A stretch of 64,000 bases of DNA, taken from positions 1 to 64,000 of the forward strand of contig OZ237774.1 in assembly GCA_965178125.1 (NCBI GenBank), in the 5' to 3' direction. A program made the position numbers and the translations under genes. Source of the stretch: Bilabrum cf. latius. Its lineage: Eukaryota > Bigyra: Bicosoecida > Bigyra > Bicosoecida. The notes under the pieces were generated by a model, which saw only the letters and a list, made by a program, of their open reading frames with translations, made no database searches and had not been told where the DNA came from. Shown here piece by piece: positions 54,704 to 64,000 of this stretch (position 1 is its first letter; every line of letters starts with the position of its first letter).

Positions 54704-57700
54704 ATGTCAGAATCCGTGTTCTCTGCTGCAAGTAGAACGAAATCAAAGCGCAAGGGAAAGCGGGGCGTGCCTCTGGACCTTGCGGCCGTTCGTCGGGATG
54801 CAGAAGCCGGGGAGAAGCTAGCGAGGCCCGTTCCGACAGGGATGCGCGCTCATCAGCTCAAGGACGGCCGCGTAATCCTGCACATCTCCGAAGTGGATGA
54901 AGAAGGACTGCCCATTGACGGGTACGATTACGGGCAACATCTCAGCGAGGTGCGGGACGAGGACGGCGGCGTGTTCATCAGCCCGGACGGAAGAGTGGGC
55001 GCCGATCCCTTGGACGCAGCGGCTAACAAGCGCAAAGAAATCAACAAAAATGTATGGGGCTCCCGCCTGTCCGGTGGCGCCGCAGAATCGGACGGCGTGG
55101 AGGACGACGGCAGGGCGACTGCGCTGGTCGGCTCGAAATCGCTCGAGGGAGCCGAGGCAGCGCGCCTGCTGTCTACGCGTGACGCCGTGGATGGTGCCGG
55201 TGATGGAAGATCTATTGCAGGTGGTGCCAAGGCATCGTCTGGCGCTGGTGCGGGCTCTGGTGCCAGCGCCAGCGCCGCCCTTGCCAGTCGCGCGGAGCTG
55301 GCGAGCGTGACGCTGCGGCCGGAGCTGATGGACTCGGAGCTGCAGGCGGCGCTGCGGGCTGCGGACGAAGAGGACGAGGCGATGTTCGCAGCGGAGGAAG
55401 AGGACGAGAGGCTCAAAGGGGTGGATCCTGTGCTGGCGGCCCGGGCCAGGGCACGAGAGGAGGCAAAGGAGAGGGCGAGGGCTAGGGGGGTGAGGGAGGG
55501 TGCACTGCACGGTGGTGCGGGGGAGGGAGGGCAGGGGCAGGGGCGGGAGGAATCTGGTGCCGGTGGCAAGGGCGCAGGGAATGAAGATGAAGAGGAGCGG
55601 GAGCTGGTTGTGGGTGGTGCGGTGGGTGGGTTTGAGCTGCTGGATGACGACTTCGTGGCTCAGGCGATGGGTCTTGTTGCAGGGGGCGAGGGCGAGGGCG
55701 AGGAGGACGGCAAATAGGAGCAGGGGGAGGAAGCCGAGGAGGACGGGGGGGTGAGGGCGAGTGGCATGCTGGTGGGGTATGCCTCTGCCACGAGGGCACT
55801 AGCGGACTACCTGGCTGGCGAGCAGGAGGACGAGGACGAGGACGAGGAGGAGGACGAGGGGGACAAAGGGCATGGGCTTGCAAGCTAGGCAGGGAAAGGG
55901 TCGGGTGCTGGTGGTGCCGCTGTCGGTCATGGGGGGTACGGAGAGCAAGATGAAGATGAAGATAAATATGAAGATGGGATGGAGGGCTTGCGTGGCGGGT
56001 GGGCCTAGGGCGACGGCGAAGAAGGTGACGAGGATGCGAGGCGGGCGCTGGCCATGGGGCTGGGTGCACTGCGCGGTGGTGCAGACAGGGGTGATCATGG
56101 TGTGACGAGGGCGCCGGCCCCTCTGCCGTACAACCTGTCGCAGGCCAAGCCGGGCACGTATGACGCCGCCTTCGCCTCAGTGCTGAGGGGGTATGACGAC
56201 GACATGCTTGGGGATCCGGGGCAAGAGGCAGAGGAGAGGGAGGACCGGGGTGGGGGTGTGATGAGTGCAGGGGATCTGATGGGAGGGGACGGGGAGGATG
56301 AGGCGGGATTGGGCGGCATGGGCGACATTGACGGGGGGATGGAGGGCGCCGAGGGGGGGATGGGCCTACGGCAGGCGCAGCCGCAGGTGCCGGTGGCGGG
56401 CACAGACAAGCTGGTTGAAGTGGAGGGGGGTGGGCCTTATGGTGGGGGAGCCACCGGCCTGGACGGTGCGATGGATGCCTTCCTGTGGTCGAGGGGGGTG
56501 GACCCGGGGGCCTACAGCAGCGTGGGGGAGGGTGGGGGTGTGACGAGTGAGACCGGGATGGATGCACAGGGGGACAATAATGGAGAGCAGGAGGATGGGG
56601 AGGTTCTGGAGATAAAACAGGGCGTCGTGGATGGGTCCGGGCTGGGAGGGGTGGGGGAGGGCGGGGAGGCTCTGGGGATCGCTGGCATCCTCGGGGATGG
56701 GGAAGCCCTGGCCGCGGCACTGGCGCACTCGTCACACCACCACGGGCCCTCGTCGTCCTCGGGGGGTCGGCACAAGGGGGCGGGTCGTCGCAAGAAGGGC
56801 CGTCCGAAGCGCGCCCAGGTGTCGATCGAGGAGGCGGCGGGGGACCTGGCTGGCATGATGCAGGAGGCGAGGAAGAGGGGGGACGAGAAGCTGAGGAAGG
56901 CAGGGGTGGTGGTCAAAGAGGACGTGGTGGTCAAAGAGATCGAATATGGCAGGGGCGTGTAGGAGGAAGAGAAGCAATCGATGCCGGCAGATGCACCCCA
57001 GGAGCAGGATGATGCTGCCGGTGGTGGTGCCGCCCCCGAGGCAGACGACGACTCCCGGGTGGGTCTGGGCAGCGATTTCGAAGATGATGAGGAAGAAGAG
57101 GAAGAAGAGGAGGAGGGAGATGACGAGTACCGCGAGGACGAGGACCTGATGCTGGCGCACATGGGTGTGACGAGGGGGCCCCAGCGGGCGCGTTGGGACG
57201 CCGCCACGATCGTGAGCACCTTCTCTGTGGGGGAACACCTGCCCACCGTGGTGGGGGGTCCTGAGGACGAGGAGGAGGGAGAGGGCGGGTGCATGGTGGG
57301 GGCGGGGATCAGGGTGCAGGGGGTGGGTCGCAGGGGCCGGAGAAACAAGGATTCCTCGGAGGCCGGTGGGTCGGGGGCCGGCGCTGGTGGGCCCGGTGGG
57401 GGTGCTGGGGAACACGGAGGAGAAGGCTCGTTCGCGTTCAATGTGGAGGTCGGCCTGGGGCATTCTGGTGTGGACGACGGTGTGACGAGTGCGCCCGCTT
57501 CGGGTCGCGCGGGCGACGCCTCTGGGCTGACTGCTGGCATGGAGGCCGTGCCCGTGATCAGGCCGGAGGACCTGGGGGGTGTGACGAGCGGTGGGATGGG
57601 GGCCGCGGGCCGAGCTGGAGATGCATCCGATGCAGGCGACGTTACTGGCGATGGCAGCATCGGCACGGGCATGGGCACGGGCATGGGCATGGGCGGGGGG

Positions 57701-57967
57701 GCGGGGTTCGGCGTGGGTGTCCCTGAGCACCTGCTGGGCGCGGGTGGTGTGACGAGTGCGAGGCAACGCGGCGAGACCCGCGCGGAGAAGCTGGCGAGGA
57801 AGCGCCTGGCCAAGGTGGAGAAGGCCGCAGCGAGGGCTCGCCGGAGGGAGACCAGGGGGCGGTTCGCAGCCGAGCAGGACCAGGCCAGGCAGGCGGCCGT
57901 GGCGGCGCGGGCGGCGGGCGTGGTGGGGGGGCACGTGAAGGGACAGTCAACTGTACGGCTGGCGTGA
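54704..57967 (+). CDS. LTV1: LTV1-like 40S ribosome biogenesis factor, expanded
   Basis: Assembly chaperone of the small ribosomal subunit. Single frame of 1087 residues, TGA end, with TAGs at 55715, 55886, 56006 and 56960 read as Gln. Blocks matching the LTV1 family appear in order: PIDGYDYGQHLSEV (human DDDYDYLQHL), MDSELQAALRAADEEDEAM, FELLDDDFVAQAMG, RWDAATIVSTFSVGEHLP (human WDCESICSTYSN) and the basic C-terminal helix ETRAEKLARKRLAKVEKAAA. Between them are long acidic, Gly-rich insertions that more than double the usual length (human 475). NAT10, another 18S rRNA processing factor, is 5 kb downstream. Assignment rests on ordered short motifs, so it is good but not certain. Confidence 0.78.
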
Positions 57968-58032
57968 TTAGCTGGCAACAATAAGGATTGGAATTCAATG
58001 TGCATGGATTCAGTGCGACCGCGGTGCTCTAG

Positions 58033-59277
<1,245 letters not shown>

Positions 59278-59956
59278 GGCGGTATTTTTGGGGGTAGGAT
59301 GGAATCGGTGGGATGTACGGCGGCATGGTTGGGGGTCAGGGGGGCAGCTCGATTCTTGCACGGGGTTTGGGCTGCCATCACTGATGCTGCTGTGACCGCG
59401 GCTGCTGGCATTGGTGGCGTTGTTGCAACCTTGCTGATTGCAGTGGCGCGGCGCAGCCACTGCGCACAATACAGATATTTCCAAGTCACAGAGTGGCGCA
59501 GACATAATTTGCTTTCATTAAAGTGCACTAATGAACCAATAGTAGCGGAAGCATTATCCTGACGGATGCGTGAGAGATTTACTGGTCCGATGGATGAGCT
59601 CGGCACTGTCTCCGTTCGTCTAGTCTGCCCACCGCCGGCGGCAGTGGCAATGCTGGCAATGCCGGCGGCGTGGCCGGGCGTTCTCACCCAACGTGTACCG
59701 CCGCTTCATTTTAGCGGCAGCTTCTCCTTCCCTGGGATAAACCATCACTTTGTTGAACACTGGTAAGATTACGTAACCTTACGAAAATACCCGGCAACCT
59801 ATCCGGGATTGCCTTGCATTTTGCTCCAGGTATCCATGTCGCTCGCCCGTGACAAGAGCGGGGCATCACGTACAGGGCCTTCGGCCAAGCAGAACAAAGG
59901 AGTGGCAAATGAATTCATGGATTGATCCTCATAACAATTGTTTTTCACACAATTAT
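59278..59956. other. Convergent intergenic region
   Basis: About 680 bases holding the 3' ends of the fucose synthase (plus) and NAT10 (minus) genes. An 87-codon frame at 59299-59562 has no recognised features. Confidence 0.55.
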
Positions 59957-62900
59957 TCATTTCCCGGGTGACGCACCTGCCTTGTTCCTCCGCTTGCCGC
60001 CTCGCTTCCCCCTCTTCTTGGACTTGCCTCCTTTCCCCTTGTCCTTGTCCTTGTCATCCCCTCCTTCCCCCCCTCCTTTGCCCCCATCCCCGTCCTTCCT
60101 CCTCTTTTTCTTGCTCCCACCTGCCCCACCGCCATCAGATCCACGCGACCTCTTCCCCCCGAGCCCCGCCCCCTCTCCCGCCCTCGCCACCCGCACGCGG
60201 TCCACTGCCTGCCCCCCTGCCACAGCCCCCGCACTCGCAGGCACTGCATACCCCCGCAGTGCAGGCGGCAGCGCCTCGAGCTCCTCCCGGCTGACGGGTC
60301 CCCCCACCGCCGATGCACCCCCTCCTACCCTCCCCTGCTGCTGCGACCCCCCACTCGTCACACCCCCCATCGATCCGATCCCTCGCCCCTCCTCGATCGC
60401 TGCCTCGAACGCCCTGGTGGCTTTCTTCACGCTCTTGTTGAAAACCGCCAGCAGCTGGGAGGCGGGCGCCTTGAGCTCCTCCCCCAGCGCATCGATGCTC
60501 TTGAGCTGGAGACCGATCCCAGCCAGCAGCAACTGCTGCAGCCTGCTGAAACCGACCCCGTGCCCCGCCAGCCGCCCGTGCAGGGCCAGCCTCGCCAGCG
60601 CCGGCATCAGATCCACGACCATGTGGTAGTCCACCAGCTGCCGCGAGTAGGCCCCCAGCCGCTTCAGGTCCAGCTGGGTCACGTGGCACAGCAACTCACC
60701 GGCAGACAGGGGCGCCCCCGGCATGCCAGGGGCGTCGCTGGACCCCACCGGCCTCTCGGCAACCGACGGCACGGAGGCCCCCTTGCCGTCCTTCCCACTG
60801 CCATCCTCTTGTTCCCCCGCCACACCGACGGGCCCCACGGCACTGTCCACCACCTGCAGCGCCAGCTTTGCCTCAAGTCCCTTGAGCGCAGCGGGGAGCA
60901 GGGAAGTGAAACGCCGGGCGAAGTCCCCCCGGAATGACCCCACCATGGAGGCGCACGCCCCCTCCGCACCCCCCACTGTTCCCTCACCCCCCACCGCGGC
61001 CCGCAGTGGCCTCAGCATGATGCACGTGTGTTCCCCGGTCAGCTCGTTGGAGGTCTGCCGCACGTACACGGGGACGTACCCAGCCCTGGCCCAGAACGCG
61101 AACAGCCTGGACGTGAGGCCGAAAGACACCCCCAGGTACTGCACCTCCTCGGGGGGGCGGTCCGAAAGCGCGGTGAGCAGAGGGGGCAGCTTCTTCCGGG
61201 GCGCGATCTCCTCCGTCAGGAGAGCAGAGGCATCGCCATCAGCATCACCACCCGCGCCCGCGCCTGATGCTGCAGCAGACGAGGATGAGGACGCTACCGC
61301 CCCGCTGCTGCTCCTCTTCCCCTCACCCTCTTCCTCCTCACCCTCGGCCTCCAGGGCGCCCCCCGCCCGCCCCTCGTAGTATGCCCGCAGCTGCCCCAGC
61401 GCGCGCCGGCCATACCCCATCCCCTGTGCATCGGGGTGTGTCGCGATCCTGACCACCCTCACCCCGGACAGCTCAGGGAATGCCTCCGCCTGGAACTGCT
61501 GGCTCACCGTCCAAGGGATCAGGTCCCCCGGCGCCCTGTGGCCCTTGGCCAGCGCCGCCCTGGCCGTCTCCTTGTTGATGGCGCCCTCCAGACACACCTG
61601 CAGCACGCACAGGACGTCGGGCAGCTGGGGGCCACCCTTGGACGAGGACGAGGAGGAGGAGGAGCTAGAGGGGGGGGCAAGCAGCACGAACAGCCGCTGG
61701 GCCGGCGCATCTGCGAGCAGCTGGAGGTCGTTGGGCGAGTTCTTGTAGTGGGAGGCCACGAGCAGCTGCACCGCCCTCTGCAGCATGCCTTCGCTGAGCC
61801 TGTGGTGGGAGAACAAGGCGTCCCTGTTCACGTGGAAGAGCTCGCAGGCGGAGGGAGGAGGCAGCGCGCCCGAGAGCCGGTACGGCTTCTCGGTCGCGTT
61901 GAGACACAGGAGGTCGTTCATCCACGCCTCCACGGGGTCACTGGTACCGTACCGGATGGGCGTCCTGAGCTCGATCTCACGGAAGCTGCGGCCAGCGGAG
62001 GAAGAGGAGGAGGAGGATGACCCAGCCCCCGAGGAAGCACGGCTGATTCCGGCCGCTCTCTTCCTCAGCTCACCCAGCAGTTTCAGCGACAGCGCCCTGC
62101 CTGTCCCTTCGTATCCGTTGACTGTGGATGACATGAAGACGAGGTAGGGCCCCAGCAGTGACCTGACCACTGGCAGCGGGATGGCAGCGGCCTCGTCGAT
62201 TGCGAGCAGCTCGCATTGGGACAGCTTCACTGCGTCTGTCGGGTGGATGTACTGCACCGTCTGCCGATGGTGCCTCGAGATGTCCACCCGCACGATGCTG
62301 CTGCCCCCATCCCCTCCCCTGCCGCCCCCATGCCCCGACCCCATGCCCATGCTCGCCGCCGCCACCGCCGAGAAATCCGAGTGTTCCTCGTACCCAAGGG
62401 CCCGCAGACCTCGGAATAGGAATTCGAACACCGTGCCGAGATTCTCGGGGGACGGCGCTGTGACGAATATGTTCGCATACCCGAACCCCACAGCGGAAGC
62501 CAGGGCCAGACCAAGTGCCGCCGACTTGCCCCGCCCCCTGCCCGCCGTCAGCGCCACAGTGGCCCGCAGCGATTTCTCCGCCGTGGCCTCCCCGAAAGTC
62601 ATGAGTGCCCTGGCCTGGTCCGCCGTCCTGGCCAGCCCGACGAGGGGACCCACCACGGGTGCATCTGCCATGGATTTCTGCACCTTTGCCAGCTCCTTGC
62701 CCTCGGGCCCGCCGTCAGACTCTGCCGAGGCAGTCGGCAGCTTGCTCCCGCTCCCCTCTTGCTTCTCCTCCTCGTTGACCGCGCCCCCGGAAGCAGCGGC
62801 CCCCAGTGCCCTCGCGTGCTGAGACACGGGCAGCACGTTGAGCTCGTCGTCCAGCACCAGGGCAGACCTGCACTGCGCAAGGGACAGCAGGAACCGCTCG

Positions 62901-63626
62901 TTGAACCGGGGAACAACGTCAGTGTGCGCGGCGGTGCGGAACCTCTGGTGCGCGTCCATGGCCATGGTGAACAGCTGCCTCAGGGAACTCATCGTCCTGA
63001 GCAGCAGCACCACCAGGCCGCCACCTTCGACCGTCTCCACCGTGCGGCACAGCAGGTTGGGCGTCAGCGCCTCGAAGTCCTGCAGCACGCACACACCAAA
63101 GGTCTGTCCCAGGACCTTGTGTGTGTCCTTGTAGTAGGTCCACTTGACGTGCGTGGCAGATACGAAGAGCTCGAATGGCTCCTCCCTCTGGCTGTCCCAG
63201 GTGCCTTTGCGCTGCTGCTGCTTGATGGCCTTCATTCGCTTCTGTCGGTGGCTGCGAGGGTACGGTTGGATATATGCTTTGGAGTGATACACTTAGCACA
63301 GACGAGTTCGTTGCACTGCTAAGGAGCTGCCGTCCCACAACTCATCATGATGGTCATGTGCAACTGCAACAGCGAACACCGTGCTCTACTTGAATGAAGT
63401 TTGCGGTATCTGCAGACGCATCTCACGTGCTAAAGCCTAGTTCTTTTGAATAGCACCACAGTACGGAGGGGCGCGCTTTCACGCGAAGCTTGGATAGCAT
63501 GTGATGCAAGTTCACAACTTGATCCCTGCCGCGGTCTCCTACGATCACAAACAGGCTGCGGTGCCGGTGCTTGATCCCCTGCTCCATCAGCGTCCGCACT
63601 CGAGAGTCAACCTTTTTCTTTGGCAT
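59957..63626 (-). CDS. NAT10: RNA cytidine acetyltransferase (NAT10/Kre33)
   Basis: Nucleolar ATP-dependent enzyme forming N4-acetylcytidine in 18S rRNA and tRNA. Exon 1 (63427-63626) begins MPKKKVDSRVRTLMEQGI and ends WCYSKELGFS; a 175-base GT-AG intron follows; exon 2 (59957-63251) starts HRQKRM, together giving about 1164 residues. Landmarks: VLQDFEALTPNLLCRTVETV, the helicase P-loop TAGRGRGKSAALGLALA, LAIDEAAAIPLPVVRSLL, NGYEGTGRALSLKLL, and the GNAT acetyl-CoA loop RIATHPDAQGMGYGRRALG. The C-terminus is Lys/Gly-rich, as expected for rRNA binding. No in-frame TAG; TGA end. Length is near the human 1025 plus low-complexity inserts. Confidence 0.96.
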
Positions 63627-63942
63627 AATGTCTTGGGAAAGGCTGTTGATGCTTGAACCAAGCAGTGTATTGCGGGGGACAGCGGCAGGTTCGCCACTCC
63701 AAATAGAACGTTCGGTACATCGTCTGAAATTTCGCAACCGGCAATCATTTGAAGTTCCGGCGCAATGGTGTGGCAGTACTACGATATTATGCACGAGTTA
63801 GTTTGAATGGTGAGTATTCTAGGCTCGATAGCGCTAGCTGCTCGTTTCGTTGCACCCGTAGTTGCAGTGCTTGCCAAAAAAAAATGCCAGGACGTTTCTT
63901 GGGCTAAACTCTCCAGTTCTCACTAGTGTCTGGATTTATCAA
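63627..63942. promoter_or_regulatory. Upstream region of NAT10
   Basis: About 316 bases of lower GC upstream of NAT10, probably shared with a plus-strand gene beginning near the window edge. No element recognised. Confidence 0.4.
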
Positions 63943-64000
63943 ATGGATGTTGGAGAAGCCAAAGATGGATCTGGTGATGATTGGACTGCCGGGATCTGGC
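63943..64000 (+). CDS. Possible start of a further gene, cut by the window
   Basis: An ATG at 63943 opens a frame MDVGEAKDGSGDDWTAGIW that runs off the end. It is divergent from NAT10, as expected for a gene start, but 19 codons are too few to judge. Confidence 0.2.
   Translation, partial: MDVGEAKDGSGDDWTAGIW

Noticed and set aside
18790-57967. Interpreting TAG-interrupted genes as pseudogenes
   Set aside because: Only TAG occurs; in-frame TAA and TGA are absent, there are no frameshifts, and essential single-copy genes are affected.
59299-59562. 87-codon ORF after fucose synthase
   Set aside because: Convergent 3' region; hydrophobic composition may be chance and no start or splice context supports it.

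Overview
The window is a composite of two unrelated genomes. Bases 1 to about 8546 are bacterial: moderate GC, tightly packed and overlapping genes, Bacteroidetes-type promoters, a gliding-motility/type IX secretion C-terminal domain, adk next to obg, and a mevalonate-pathway GHMP kinase. They look like a marine Bacteroidetes (Flavobacteriia-like) bacterium. From about 8551 to the end the DNA is eukaryotic: a telomere of CCCTAA repeats (TTAGGG on the other strand), a 9-kb subtelomere, then about 46 kb of GC-rich genes with GT-AG introns. The lineage cannot be named from the sequence. TTAGGG telomeres, a cytochrome-b5 front-end desaturase and high GC fit a microbial eukaryote (protist or alga), and the bacterium is plausibly a culture associate.

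The main discovery concerns the eukaryotic genes. Read with the standard code, 11 of them are interrupted by UAG codons, yet the frame, the domain order and the downstream homology continue through each one. I count 43 in-frame UAGs. One sits exactly on the invariant Gln of seryl-tRNA synthetase (after NCTDY), one aligns with a Gln of TAPT1, and several alternate with CAG inside Gly-Gln repeats. Every gene model ends at UGA (13) or UAA (1) and none at UAG. The simplest reading is a nuclear code in which UAG means glutamine. All gene models below are translated that way.

Layout. 1-8548: flavin reductase (partial), photolyase, mannose-1-phosphate guanylyltransferase, adenylate kinase, Obg, PAP2 phosphatase, CrcB, PKD/gliding-motility protein, GHMP kinase and the tail of one more gene. 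Five of these carry homopolymer-type frameshifts, about seven in all. 8551-17920: seven telomere-repeat blocks, all in the same orientation, alternating with 155-bp satellites, three copies of a 1662-bp macro-repeat carrying a small acidic exon, a 339-bp repeat with hairpins and a 55-bp minisatellite. 17997-64000: hypothetical protein, mitochondrial trifunctional enzyme alpha subunit, unknown protein, seryl-tRNA synthetase with an added GST-C-like domain, front-end fatty-acid desaturase, succinyl-CoA ligase beta, Dispatched/Patched-like RND transporter, secreted lectin-glycosidase, unknown multipass protein, giant LRR-repeat-WW protein, LRR-coiled-coil protein, TAPT1, LTV1, GDP-L-fucose synthase and NAT10.

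The eukaryotic genes form a mixed housekeeping set: mitochondrial beta-oxidation and the TCA cycle (HADHA, succinyl-CoA ligase), translation and ribosome biogenesis (SerRS, LTV1, NAT10), lipid modification, and sugar or cell-surface metabolism. Several neighbours are divergent with short shared upstream regions. Introns sit near the 5' ends, and the long 3' exons are intronless.
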